Part shown: piece after piece, positions 1 to 11,107 of the stretch
How positions within the stretch are numbered: the first letter of the stretch is position 1
Layout of the letters: every line of letters starts with the position of its first letter
Assembly (NCBI GenBank): GCA_036346405.1
Contig: CM070568.1
Coordinates: forward strand, 38,367,268-38,431,267
Length of the DNA: 64,000 nucleotides
DNA from: Phyllostachys edulis
Lineage: Eukaryota > Streptophyta > Magnoliopsida > Poales > Poaceae
Direction of reading: 5' to 3'
The notes under the pieces: generated by a model
Seen by the model: the letters and a program-made list of their open reading frames with translations, nothing else
Told to the model about the DNA's origin: nothing
Database searches by the model: none
Program-made: the position numbers and the translations under genes

Positions 1-335
1 GTTTGATAAAATGTCCTGGTTACACCAGTCCAGAGAAGTGATTACACTAGGAGTTATTTTGCAATGTTGAAATTGCAAAACAAAAGACTCATTCTACAAG
101 TGGATTGTTCTGTTTGCTGGATAAATGTGTCAGACTAGAAAACCCGTGCTTCGACTCAAATGCTCTTTTTCTAATATAGTTAGTCAAGTAGTGCTATTAC
201 TCTATACGCGTTATAGAGATACTTTAGCTCACATTCCAACTTTTTTGACTAAATAGTGCAGTTTTCATGTGTTTAACTTTGTCATTCGTCAGTTTAGCGG
301 TGTACACTTCGTAACTTTGCATAGTACAAATGCAG
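1..335 (+). other. Intron sequence of the OSCA/CSC1-like gene
   Basis: No coding similarity was recognised in either strand. The stretch is AT-rich, has stops in all frames, and ends with a CAG at 333-335 directly before the channel exon. It is therefore best read as the end of an intron. The upstream exons of the gene lie outside the window. Confidence 0.55.
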
Positions 336-841
336 CCTTTTAATGTATATTCGCCCAAGTACGATACTGGTGGAAGATTTTGGCCTATCGTGCACAATGC
401 AACAATATTTTATCTGGTGCTGATGCATATAATTGCGATTGGAGTATTTGGATTAAAGAAACTTCCTCTAGCATCAAGTTTGCTGGTGCCTCTTCCAGTG
501 CTGACACTTTTCTTCAATGAATACTGCCGGAACCGATTTTTGCCTATCTTCCAAGCATATTCTACCGAGGTACTATTTTCTGTAGTTTTGATTTCTGTTT
601 AGGCGTATCATACATTCTCTGTATGCATCTGTTTATGAACACTCATGAATGTTTGACCATTCTTATTCTTTAGCTGTTACTTCTATGGCATGTGATGTGT
701 CTTCATGTTCACCTTTCGTACCTGCAGTCTTTGATAAAGAAAGATAGAGAAGAACAGAGCAAACTAGAGACGGAAGAGTTCTTCAGCAATCTTGTAACAA
801 CATATTGTGACCCGGCACTGAAACCTATCCAGCGCTCTTAG
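336..841 (+). CDS. OSCA/CSC1-like mechanosensitive or osmosensitive cation channel, last two exons (partial)
   Basis: These are two exons of a plant DUF221/RSN1_7TM protein (OSCA/CSC1 family). Family members are plasma-membrane or endomembrane calcium-permeable channels opened by osmotic or mechanical stress. Exon A (336-569, 78 codons) carries the conserved stretch NVYSPKYDTGGRFWP followed by a hydrophobic helix and the motif FNEYCRNRFLP. It ends at a GT donor after TTE-like codons (GAG|GTAC). The intron is 570-727, with acceptor CAG at 725-727. Exon B (728-841, 38 codons) gives SLIKKDREEQSKLETEEFF and ends at TAG 839-841. Both exons are in phase without a shift. In the family this region is the last transmembrane part plus the cytosolic tail. 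The 5' part of the gene is outside the window, so full length and integrity cannot be judged. The family assignment rests on recognising the conserved C-terminal block. Confidence 0.85.
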
Positions 842-1240
842 AACTCGAATGAACGAACTACACCTCTGTTGTCTTCCGTTTAGATCCAGACAAGTCATAG
901 GTGGCATCCTGACTCCCATGGCGTGAATTTTGGTTTGGTTTTGATGATCAGATACATAGCAGTACAGGTATGCTCCTTCTTGTGTTCTTACACTGTAAAG
1001 CGAAATTTTATACATACATTGGTGTATTGTCGTTTGTTGTTCATTTTTTCTTACGAAGAGTTTGTTGTGAATATTTGTACAACATATTTTGTGCTCACTT
1101 CTTAGAGATTAATGCATTGCTCCTTCAATGTTGGGTTGGCAATGCAAACCTCTTGTTTATTGTGTTGTACCTTCAAAATTTTCATCATCTTTTCTTAATA
1201 AAATATTTAACTGCTTGTATATGTGGATGTTGTTTTGCTT
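842..1240 (+). other. 3' UTR and end of the OSCA/CSC1-like gene, with AATAAA signal at 1197-1202
   Basis: This non-coding AT-rich tract follows the TAG stop. It contains a canonical AATAAA at 1197-1202, a plausible poly(A) signal. The copia element begins only 44 bp after it, at its CATAG target duplication (1241-1245). The transposon thus sits immediately outside, or just inside, the transcript end. Confidence 0.5.
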
Positions 1241-1245
1241 CATAG

Positions 1246-1350
1246 TGTTATGTATATGTATGTATGGCCCATGAGAATTAGGGTTGTAGTGTACTATATA
1301 TATACCTTTTGGTATTCATCTAATGAAATAAGAGATGTTCATTTGTATCA
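1246..1350 (+). repeat. 5' LTR of copia-A (105 bp)
   Basis: It starts TGTTATG and ends TTTGTATCA directly before the primer site. It matches the 3' LTR at 15376-15492 through the shared core ATGGCCCATGAGAATTAGGG to the end. A TA-rich stretch (TATATATA near 1300) could be the promoter TATA box; that role is inferred. Confidence 0.9.
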
Positions 1351-1362
1351 TGGTATCAGAGC
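1351..1362 (+). other. Primer binding site of copia-A
   Basis: TGGTATCAGAGC lies immediately 3' of the LTR. This is the standard copia minus-strand priming site, complementary to the 3' end of initiator tRNA-Met. Confidence 0.9.
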
Positions 1363-1880
1363 ATAGCCATCTCTGCCGCCTTCCGCCGAACAGCTCTCGC
1401 TTTCGAGCGTTTCCTTTGTCGTAACTGTCGTGTTGGTGGGCGGCCGCCACAGCCGCTCTACTCGTGAGCCCGCCATCTCCTCCTGCTCTTCTTCCACGGA
1501 TCCCCTAGTCATCTCCACCACCACTGGCTTGCAAGCCGCCGCCTGTTCGCCGCTCGGATCGACATTCCCCCCTTGAATCCCACGTCTTTCGTGCCTTTGA
1601 CACCGCTGCTTGCTCATCTTCCCCTCCTGCGCGCTGCACATCTGTAGCTTCATCTTCAGCCTGAGCATCCTCTGAACCCACGCGGCCCACCAGTCCTTCA
1701 CGGCCGAAGCTTGGCGCTCGCGCTCCTGTGCTGCTCGCTCATCTTCCCCTCCTACGTGCCTCCGACACCGCTGCTTGCGCCATCGTCGCTAGACCTCTTG
1801 TGTTGGCTTGGTCTCCTCCGACACAGGCTTCTCCGACGCCGACTCTCCTCTTCACTACTCGGCGATGCTGAGTTGGTGTA
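1363..1880 (+). other. Untranslated leader of copia-A
   Basis: This C/T-rich, GC-rich leader lies between the primer site and the probable gag ATG. Open frames exist on both strands here, but they have low-complexity composition and no recognisable domain. I regard it as non-coding leader. Confidence 0.55.
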
Positions 1881-2101
1881 ATGGCCTCTGGTGTTTCTGC
1901 TTCTCTCAGTATGGAGGTGCTCTTCTGCCCTCAGATATCAAACTGGATGGCCAGAATTATTGTGAGTGGTCGTCATCAGTTCGTATGCTTCTTCGATCTA
2001 TTGGTCTTTTCTCATATATTATGGCAGAGCTTCCGACCGAGAAGACTGATGTGAAGGAGGCTGCTGCCTGGCGAAGTGCTGATGATCGTGTTATGGGTAT
2101 C
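1881..2101 (+). pseudogene. Copia-A gag, N-terminal part (frameshifted and interrupted)
   Basis: The likely gag start is ATG at 1881 (MASGVSASLS). An indel soon after moves the reading to another frame, which continues as LLPSDIKLDGQNYCEWSSSV and on through AAAWRSADDRVMG. That block is the typical N-terminal copia gag (DUF4219/UBN2-like). Reading stops at the GTATC target duplication of the nested solo LTR (2097-2101) and resumes at 11108. Gag would form the virus-like particle of the element; this copy cannot do so as one chain. Confidence 0.75.
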
Positions 2102-4464
2102 TATCGGGACCCAAAAATGTAATTCTGGACCCTCTGTGTATAATGCACTAGTCCAGCATCACGCTAGTGCACACAGTGTCAACGTAGATGAATATCAATC
2201 CATACAAGACGATTAATGGCATAAACGAGTAATTTGATTAACAAATAATGGTTTTAACCTTATGATCGAGTTTACACTTATTAAGCCACGTATAGCTAAC
2301 AGAGAATTAAATAGCAGCGGAACAGATAACTTCAGCGGAATCCCATCAATTCTCCACAAGTAACCGACTGGGATCAAGACCCTAACGATCAGGCACCTTC
2401 GTTGAACTCCTCCTCGAAAGCAGGCGATGACTCCTCCACTTCTGTTGATTTGATTTAGCAAGCATGAGTACACAACCGTACTCGCAAGTCATACCACAGA
2501 ATACAATTTATAGATGATGGCTTATTCTAAAGGAATGGCTTCTGTGGTTCTTTTGCAGAAATACAATATTTGCAATTGAATATGAATAATAGATTGAAAT
2601 CATAATTCAAAACAAATAGACAATAATAATTTATCAGTTTAATTTCACAAGGACACATAGCCTAATTAAGTTATTCACACAGCCATATGACTTAGATCAC
2701 ACAGCTGTCCCTTTCCAATTGTTTTTATGAATATCTACCCCTCGTGTGAAATCCCCGAGCATATCCATGACCGCATACGCGGCTATTCGAATAAATTATT
2801 TTAACACTCTGCAGAGTTTGTACACTTTACCCACACGATACAACTAGTGTAGCTAGCATTAATTATAACGAAACGTTTCAGAAACTTCATCTCAAGCATT
2901 GACACTCCCAGTGTGCTTAACCATCATACTAAATTATACACAGTGATTAGTACGACACACACCGTTGAACAAGGAAGCAGCAAACCGTCCCACGATGTAA
3001 CTACTTGGTAGCACACATCCATCCATGCAACACAGCCTAACCTACTACTTGAGTAACAATGTCAAGAATCCATAACTTACTAAGTTAGGCCCATCCCATC
3101 AGGCATATGGTCGTACAGTAAGGCTCAATTCAATGGCGCACAAAGTTAAGTCCTTAATTGACCAAGGCAAGACTTCTAATTTAACTATAAATCCCTATGC
3201 ACACAGTTTATTATTCCCGTGCACACAGCTCACCCAAAGTAGCACACAGTACCACTTACCTCCGTCTAAATCCTTTCTCACCCTGTTGGTTAAGTGCAAC
3301 ACATGCCATCAACGAGTAATAGCACATAGTACACACAGTTTTATCACTTAGTTCCATAATCACTTAGTCAAGTTTATAATTGCAACTCACATGAAATGAT
3401 GACTCGTGACATGGCTAAGCAATCTAATCGTATCTAACCAACCCACGTTGGTGCTATGATAGTACTAACTAAATTAGTAAACTAATCTAGGGTGAAAAAA
3501 GATTATGGCATAACAATAGACAAGGTGGATATAACAAATTGGATTAATAACTAAACCTCAAAAACATTTAAATAAATATTTAAAGTAAATGCAATAATTT
3601 GAATCAAAGTATTTTGAAAACTGGGTTCAATATGATCAAAGGTATAACTTGCCTTGAAATAGGTCTAGGTATTGATCTTGTTCTTGAGGTGCTTCTTCTT
3701 CTTCAAATCTTCCCGAAGTATCGACGTCTACACGCAAACGAAGCAAACAAACAAAGCAAATATATAATAGAGGCAAAACAAACTCCAAAAATTAAATACA
3801 AATCTCACATAAATAGATCTTGAATTTAGATGAATTTAGAAATTTGAATAGGCTCAATCGGAGTTCGGATGCAAAAGATATGGGCTTTGGAAGTTTGAAT
3901 CTAAAATAAAACCCTAATTTTGTATTATTCCGAATTTCCGAATTATTTCTTAAAAGAAAAATTAGATTATTTCACAACGATGACATCAGCAATGGATTTT
4001 TCGGAATAAGATAAAAAAAAATTCGACGTGTGGGACCCACACGTTAGTCTCACGGCTCACGGTGAACTTGGTTCACCGAACCATTGGATCTGGGGCTGGT
4101 GGACCATGCCACACCTGCGCTGACGGAGCAGCCACGTACGCGACACGTGTGCACAGACGCTGATGGGGCGTTGAGATGGTGAGCCACATGAGCGGACACG
4201 TCGGATCGGCGGCGACGACACTCGGGGACCAATGATTCGGTGAATGGCGGTGATCTGCTGGCGATAAGTGGTACCAGGAGGTAGCCACGGCTATTGCAAA
4301 CCTCGCAAGCCAACTCCGAGTGGTTGAGGACAACGGTGGTGGCCGATGGTGAGCTCGAAGCGGAGAGGAGCTTCGGGTTTTGTTAGATTGGGTCTCTGGT
4401 GGCGCTCTGGTGCCAGGGAAGGGCTCTGGAGGTGGCTCCGAAGACGAGGAAGGCGATGGAGGGC

Positions 4465-5595
4465 TGATGAGGACATGACCCCTATGGATGCAACCATATT
4501 TGCTATGCTTACTGTTCCAATTATAAGAGCTCGTACGCTTCGCTTAAATTGTCAGGTGAGCTCGTTTTTAGGAGTTCCTTTATATTAAATGAACTATACG
4601 ATATTGCCTAATAAATGTGTTGTCGTTTTTAGGAATAAAAGACAGAGAGTGGTTAATTTGCAAGAGTTCGAGCTGGACCTATTTTGGAATCCAATTCGGC
4701 CTCCGGAAACAACACCAACTTCAAATATGTATAACTTTCACATACAGAGTCTGTTGGAGGTCCATGAGTACTTGATGGAAATATTGTCTTGTCATATTTC
4801 CATCGGATCCAATCCCACCTCTAAATTCCTTCTGTGCATGTTGGAATCACGAAAACAATCCGGCACTAGGATAGCCCAACAGGCCCGTAGTAAAAAAGTC
4901 ATAACTTTTGCAAACAGAGTCCGATTCGGGTGTTCTTGGACTTGTTGGAAAGCTTATTCTGAGACCTTTCCAATGGATCTAGCCTCACATTTAAATTCAT
5001 TATGTGCACACCGTAATCATCAAAAGAAGGTGCTACGTCACCTGTTTGGGCTAAATTGGGCTTTGTAATGATTGGGCCCAAGGGAAGGCGCCACCCTAGG
5101 CGGCCCATATTGTTCACGCATCACTATTCATATATGAACAGTGCTATGAATAGTACCAACTCCTATTTTCTTAGCTATTTGCGGCTCCCCTCCCCTATTT
5201 AAGGAGGTGTACCCCTTTAGTTTTCCTTGGATTTCGTTTATGTTTAGTTTGCCTTCGTTGCAATTTGTATCTTCTGCGTGTGTCGACTAGACCACCTAGT
5301 CAAGATCCTTATTCAGAATCCTAACTTAAATCAAATATTTTAATCCTACTTGCAATTTCATATTGCTATTTATCTCGTTCTTGCGTGCTTCTTCGGTGTA
5401 TGCAGGAATTGATCTTCGTAATCAGGTCATCTGGGTATTCGTGCACGGTTAATAATGACTTGTCGAGCAGTTCAACAATTGTGTGGTTTCGTGCCTTGCG
5501 AGTTCGTAGCCAGGATCGTGAGAGTTGAGCGACTACTACCGAATTTATCTTCTCATCGAAAGATTGGGCCAAATTAGGACCTCCGAGGTTCATCA
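4465..5595 (+). repeat. 5' LTR of the gag-only gypsy-like element (1131 bp)
   Basis: It is a direct repeat of 9083-10235, with TG and CA ends. The two copies differ by many scattered substitutions and small indels, so the insertion is not recent. Confidence 0.92.
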
Positions 5596-5597
5596 AG

Positions 5598-5609
5598 TGG
5601 TATCAGAGC
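5598..5609 (+). other. Primer binding site of the gag-only element
   Basis: TGGTATCAGAGC lies 2 bp after the LTR end. It matches the 3' end of initiator tRNA-Met. Confidence 0.88.
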
Positions 5610-7189
5610 TACAGTTCATCGGTGAGAGTTTCCAGTTTTTTTTTCTAGTAGTAGATTTGTTTTTCATACCTAGAGTCCAGAAAATTGCCCTTTTTTGCAT
5701 CTATCATCCATACAGAGCCCCTTTGAGCCATTGCAATTTTTCTTTTTGGTTTATGTTCATTGAATCATTGGTTGCATCGCCGTGTCTAGTTGCTGATCTT
5801 TAGTTCTAGTTATTGTCTAGTTGGTCGTTGTCTAGATTGCTTCTCGTATTTTTTCTTGGCGTCGCTTGATCTTTCTTTTAAGGTTCTTAGTTTTTGCATC
5901 TAAAACAGAAAATTCGTGGGTTAGAACTCCTCTAATCCGCACCAAAAACAGAAATTTCATGCTGTTGTTAATCCAGAAAAAAAAAACTCGAGAGGATTGT
6001 TGGGATATTTTGGGAGAGTTGATGTTATTTGCGACTTGCGGCAAACCCTAGGGCTAGCCAGATAGTAGAAGGAGAAAGAGGCAACCGCAAGAACAAAAGC
6101 CGCGGTAGAAAAAAAAAAGAAAGAACAAAAGGAAAGAAAAGAAAAGCACATCAAATTTTTGCCAAAACTAGTGAAAATTGGTGGAACCCTTCTACATATA
6201 GCCATAAGCTTCCACAAAATTTTTTAGCAAGTTTGGCCTACGGAATCAAAAGATATAGCAGTTTTAAGATTGAACCCGAGTCGGTTTCAAGTTCGAGTAG
6301 GATTCCGTTTCCGAGACACCTTCAGTAAAACGAGCATAACTTTTGCATATGTTGTCCGTTTTGGACGTTCTTGTGCTCGTTGGAAAGCTAACGACGAGGC
6401 ACATCCTATCCATCTAAGCCACTTATTGCCCTCTAGGGGCCCCAAAATCGGTTATCTTCGGCTCCGAATTCGCGTCGCAAGTTTTCGGTTTCTGTTTTTG
6501 GTGATTCTTTCGGTCTTCCCTTCAGAATTTGGGGTTCGTCCCAACTGAAAAGTTGTAGATCTCATTGAAATATCTCAAATGAGTATATATAAGCCATATA
6601 AACTTTGTTGTTTCATCTCTCGAGACTAACTGTTGCTTTCTGCCTGAACTAGAGGGTTGTTTACATTGCACGTTATTCCGTTTTTGTCTCTACATCGCGT
6701 GAATAATCTTGTGCCCCTACAAGGAAGTTTGAGTAGATTGGTTAGCGTCTCTCCTAGCACTTCTTGTGAGGATTTCCATTGCTTACATCAAGTTACATTT
6801 ATCTTTGCGAGTGCGTACATACACATCTCTTAATAGGGCTTTGATTAGCTTGCTTTGATTAGGCTAGGATCAGCAACATTGACGAGTACTTTGAGAAATC
6901 TTTCAACTTGCATCAACTGTTTTGATTATTACTAATCCTTGCTACCATATTAAAGCCTTCTGAGCTCCACTTCCTACTAACTCAACAAGTACCGTTCCTC
7001 GCAATCGTTGGGCTAATCGCAAGTGAGAGTATCACGAACCAGCCACCGGTTGTACTACTTCCTTACTGCATTGGTAAGAGCTTGTAAGAACTTGGTATAA
7101 GCTTCAGTGTGAGCAACTGTTGGAATGCCAGAACCTAGTAGTTGATAGGGACATATATACTGTGATTTGTTCTTTGTTTTCTACTAAAT
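5610..7189 (+). other. Long untranslated leader of the gag-only element, possibly with an intron end
   Basis: 1.6 kb separates the primer site from the gag reading frame and contains no long open frame. Its 3' end (a T-rich tract, then TTCACAG at 7198-7204) looks like a splice acceptor joined to the gag coding region. No ATG opens the gag frame nearby. I infer a spliced gag mRNA, but no donor was pinned down. Confidence 0.45.
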
Positions 7190-7849
7190 GTGGTATGTTC
7201 ACAGGATGATTACGAGATCGATCTACGTCTTCTTCGAGCCATTGAATGGGAGTGCAAGAAAGTCCGCGAGAAAGATGCAAACTTGAGCCAAGTTTCTCCA
7301 CCACAAAAGGTATATGATCGTGATAGTACGTCTAGTAAAACTAATATCACTTTGCCATCTTTTGCTGGTAAATTTGATCCTGATGCCTATGTTGACTGGG
7401 AGATAGCTTTAGATAAAGAATTTGAATACTATGAATGGTCTGATAGGCAAAAGATTAGAGCTATCACTAGTGTTTTTGTTGAGGATGCAATACTTTGGTG
7501 TAAGTATTTACGTAGACATGGAAGAGTGACTCAAACTTGGCATGCGTTAAAAAAACTTTTGAGAGATGAATTTGTTCCTAAATATCATGCTGATTATTTG
7601 TTAGTTAGATTAAAACGTTTCAAACAAGGTCGTAGAACTGTAAGGGGATACTATCATGAATTAAAAACTTGTTTGTTGCGTTGTGGCTTAGAGGAGCATG
7701 CTGAAGCTACAGAGAATAGATTCTTAAGTGGGCTTAATCAACCAATTCAGGACCGTCTTGTTCACAAAGAATATAGTTCTCTCCCTCATTTGTTTATACT
7801 TGCCTGTAAGGTTGAAAGTCAAATTGAGAAAAAAAATGAGAATGCTTGA
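7190..7849 (+). pseudogene. Retrotransposon gag (PF03732-type) of the gag-only element
   Basis: The frame opens without an ATG (a GTG lies at 7190), and the coding part probably begins after the acceptor-like CAG at 7204. The protein shows the gypsy gag pattern: LPSFAGKFDPDAYVDWE, then EYYEWSDRQKIRAI, WCKYLRR, FVPKYHADYLLVRLKRFKQG and YYHELKTCLLRCGLEE. These cover the whole Retrotrans_gag domain over about 170 residues. No CCHC knuckle follows. The frame ends just after an A8 run at about 7833-7840. A one-base indel there would put it in frame with the following 7850-8963 region, so the two probably formed one protein. Confidence 0.8.
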
Positions 7850-8963
7850 TGATAGGAAACATGAGAACAAACCTGTGTTTGTGTCTTTTTCTGTGACTAA
7901 CAACTTGCAGGAAGTTGAGAACCATAGTGAAGAGGAGAATGAGCTGATTGAGCCATCGACTCCATTGGTTGAGAAGGAAGATGAGGAGATGGGTGCACCT
8001 ACATCATCTGAGGAGAGCCAAAATGGTAAAGATCATGGTGCTATCATCACTCAAGGTGAGTATGCTTATGAAGAACTACAATTGTCCACTGTTCATGCTA
8101 TTTTAGAGCAAAAATTAGTAGAAAACAAATCTAATATGCACATGTTTCAAGTAGAGAATTTAGACTGCATTGACTTGAGTGTACCATATGATAAAATAAT
8201 TAAATTGCCTACTGTTTTGAGTATTTTCTATGATGAGTTAATCACATCTAATGATCATGTGGAATTGGTTAGACATAAAGAAGTTTTGACTAGAATTTCT
8301 CCTGTTGATTCTTTATGTTACATTATGTTGGATTCACCTATGAAATTATCACATGCTATGGAGAATGTTTCTGAAATTGCATGTTTGAAATCCTTGTCTA
8401 GTGCCTACACCCCTAAGTATAAGTTTAATTTGATTAGAGATTATGGTATAGACAATCAATTTCTTGTTTATCGAATATGCGTAACTTGTGATCACATGGA
8501 TGAATTGAAGCTTGCTATTTTAAACAACAATTCTTGTGTGCTGAATCTTGTTTATTATGAGAGAAAAATAAAATTTAGTGATCTTCCAATGTGTATATGT
8601 TCATCTCTTATCGCATTATCTAGTATTGACAATCTGCATCATGATGTTGAAGTATGGAATAACATACAAATCTTTTCACCATTGCTTGATGAATTTGCTA
8701 TTGCTCGATTGAAATATGATTATATGGATGAACTTTGTTTGATTCCAAAAGTTGTAGATTTGTCCATATGTGCTACCACTGCAGGTTTACAATTTCAGAG
8801 ATTTGAATTGCATAAACGTTTTACTTACATTTGCAAAACTAGTTGCAATATTTGCTGTGTGAGAAATTTTATTTTGATCATTAACATATATGATTATTCT
8901 TGGGTTAATAATACAATGAGCTTTTATGATCGCTACTGTTTTATAACATTAATTGTGCAATAA
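7850..8963 (+). CDS. C-terminal extension of gag in the gag-only element (unidentified, about 370 aa)
   Basis: An open frame continues to 8963 in the frame shifted by +1 relative to gag; its usable part starts around 7850. The start is acidic (VENHSEEENELIEP and EKEDEEMG). A long region rich in Leu, Ile, Asp and Cys follows, with pieces such as SVPYDKIIKLPTVLSIFYDE and CVTCDHMDELKLAILNN. I recognise no protease, reverse transcriptase, RNase H or integrase motif. It ends about 120 bp before the purine tract. An intact 370-codon frame in an element whose LTRs have visibly diverged is noteworthy. It could be structural, or a remnant of a replaced pol. Confidence 0.55.
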
Positions 8964-9070
8964 CGAAGAACCGTTAAAACAGATGACAAATACATATACC
9001 ATGCATACACCTTGGCTTCTTTGTTACCTTATTTTCAGCTTATCAAAAGCCGAGGACGGCTTTGTTTTCA

Positions 9071-9082
9071 AGAAGGAGAGGA
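9071..9082 (+). other. Polypurine tract of the gag-only element
   Basis: AGAAGGAGAGGA lies immediately before the 3' LTR and is the expected plus-strand primer. Confidence 0.85.
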
Positions 9083-10235
9083 TGATGAGGACATGACCCC
9101 TATGGATACAACCATATTTGCTATGCTTACTGTTCCAATTACAAGAGCTCGTACGTTTCGCTTAAATTGTCAGGTGAGCTCGTTTTTAGGAGTTCCTTTA
9201 TATTACATGAACTATATGGTATTGTCTAATAAACATGTTGTTATTTTCAGGAATAAAAGACAGAGAGTGGTTGATTTGCAAGAGTTCGAGCTGGACCTAT
9301 TTTGGAATCCAATTCGCCCTCTGGAGATAGTACCGACTTCAAACATGTATAACTTTCACATACGGAGTCTGTTGGAGGTCCACGAGTACTTGATGGAAAG
9401 CTTATCCACGAGTACTTGATGAAAAGCTTATCTTGTCATCTTTCCAATGGATCCAGCTGCACCTCCAAATTCCTTCTGCGCACGTCGGAATCGCGAAAAC
9501 AATCTGGCACTGGGACAGCCCAACAAGCCTGTAGTAAAAAGGCCATAACTTTTACAAATGGAGTCCGATTCGGGTGTTCTTGGGCTTGCTGGAAACCTTA
9601 TTATGAGACCTTTCCAATGGATCTAGCCTCATATTCAAATTGATTATGTGTGCACCATAATCATCAAAAGAAGGTGCTATGTCACCTGTTTAGGCCAAAT
9701 TAGGCTTTGTAATGATTGAGCCCAAGAGAAGATGCCACCCTAGGCGGCCCATACTGTTCACACATCACTATTCATGCATGAACAGTACCATAAATAGTAC
9801 CAACCCCTATTTTCTTAGCTATGTGTAGCCCCTCCCCTATTTAAGGAGGCGCACCCTTTAGTTTTCCTTGGATTTCGTTTATGCTTAGTTTGCCTTCGTT
9901 GCAACTTGTATCTTCTTCTTGTGTCGACTAGACCACCAGTCAAGATCCTTATTCGGAATCCCAACTTAAATCAAATATTTCAATCCTATTTGCAATTTCA
10001 GATTGCTATTTATCTCGTTCTTGTGTGCTTATTCGGTGTATGCAGGAATTGATTTTCGTGATCAGGTCATCCGGGTATTTATGAACGGTTGATAACGACT
10101 TGTCGAGCAGTTCAACGATTACGTGGTTTCGAGCCTTATGAGTTCATAGCCAAAATCGTGAGAGTTGAGCGACTACTACCGAATTTATCTTCTCATCGAA
10201 AGATCAAGCCAAATCAGGACCTCCAAGGTTCATCA
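9083..10235 (+). repeat. 3' LTR of the gag-only gypsy-like element (1153 bp)
   Basis: It pairs with 4465-5595. A near-perfect 26-bp tandem duplication around 9379-9432 (containing GAGTACTTGATG twice) explains most of the length difference. It ends TTCATCA before the AGGGC duplication. Confidence 0.92.
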
Positions 10236-10402
10236 AGGGCTCTGGAGGTAGCGGCTACGACAATGGACTCGGCGGTGCAGTCAGCGATGATGCGGAGACA
10301 AGGGAGGTGGCGCAATTGAAGAAAAATAGCGGCGGCGCAGGAGCTCTTGGGACAGGATGGTTGGGGTTTTGGGATGTAGGGGCAAGGGCGAACCTCGGGG
10401 AC

Positions 10403-10412
10403 CTATTTATAG
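10403..10412 (-). promoter_or_regulatory. TATA box of the antisense solo LTR
   Basis: On the minus strand CTATAAATAG is followed by a GC-rich transcribed-type region, in the position expected for an LTR promoter. If still active, it would transcribe antisense through copia-A gag toward the OSCA gene 3' end. Activity is inference. Confidence 0.5.
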
Positions 10413-11107
10413 GGCCGGGGCGAGCGCAGATAAGGAATCCCCAAATTTGGGATATCCTCGGGTTCGTTTGACCTACGGGATAGAGACCGAATCGAAAACG
10501 ATTGAATGCCGATATGGATGCAAAGAGATAAGAGATCAAGTTTGGTAACAAAATTGGGAAGGTTTTAGTTGGAGAAGTCCCGTTGTCGAACGAGGGCTCG
10601 AGGAGCTTCAATGGCGGACGGACGAGGGCGTGCGCGAGGAAGAAGCCGACTCGGAGACGACGACGCCTCACGGGTCCACCAGCCAGAGAGACAAGGGAAG
10701 CGGGCCCACGCGTCAGCGGGACGGAGCAAACGCGCGTGTGCGGTGAGTAATGGGCCGCACAGTGCTGGGCCGGGCGGAATAGGAATGGGTTTAGGCCCAA
10801 ATCTATTTCTGAGATTTTTAATTGGTTTTCCTTTTTAGAAATTAGCAGAAATTCCAAATGGCAATAGAAAATAGCAAATAAACTTGGAAAAATTCTAGAC
10901 AAATCTAGAAAATATATCCAAGCATATAGAATCCAAATAAAATAGTTTTGACCATTGTTCATGTTGAATTTAATCATATTAAATTGTTTTGATATCTAAA
11001 GTCCAATATTAAGCTTTTGAATTAATTTCGAATAAAACCAAATGGTGAATTTTCTCCCTACTAACTATTTAAAAGATTTTTAAAGCTCAGAAAATTGGGA
11101 TGTTACA

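Larger units (their letters stand above)
4465..10235 (+). mobile_element. Gag-only gypsy-like LTR retrotransposon, innermost level of the nest
   Basis: Perfect 5-bp target duplication AGGGC lies at 4460-4464 and 10236-10240. The LTRs (4465-5595 and 9083-10235) start TGATGAGG and end TTCATCA. A primer site TGGTATCAGAGC at 5598-5609 and a purine tract at 9071-9082 complete a full replicative structure. The internal 3.5 kb encodes only a Retrotrans_gag region and a long unidentified extension. No protease, reverse transcriptase or integrase was seen, so it is non-autonomous and would need enzymes in trans. A related LTR in the opposite orientation lies at 39607-40527. Confidence 0.9.
2102..11107 (-). 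mobile_element. Gypsy-type solo LTR (about 3.2 kb), antisense inside copia-A gag, itself split by a nested element
   Basis: Target duplication GTATC is at 2097-2101 and 11108-11112. Read on the minus strand, the insert starts TGTAACATCCC, a common start of grass gypsy LTRs, and ends GGGTCCCGATA, with the expected terminal CA changed to TA. Removing the nested element at 4465-10235 leaves about 3230 bp. No gag, pol or primer site belongs to it, so it is best explained as a solo LTR left by LTR-LTR recombination. The half at 10241-11107 contains a TATA box and a GC-rich downstream stretch, as expected for an LTR promoter. The half at 2102-4464 is AT-rich with no domain. Confidence 0.75.

Noticed and set aside
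1348..1701. 117-codon minus-strand frame
   Set aside because: It covers the primer site and leader of copia-A; no domain.
4050..4497. Minus-strand frames of 68-87 codons
   Set aside because: They belong to the GC-rich leader part of the antisense solo LTR and show no protein family.
10255..10977. 240-codon minus-strand open frame
   Set aside because: It lies across the promoter and leader of the solo LTR. Composition is low-complexity, there is no domain, and its TATA box is inside the frame.
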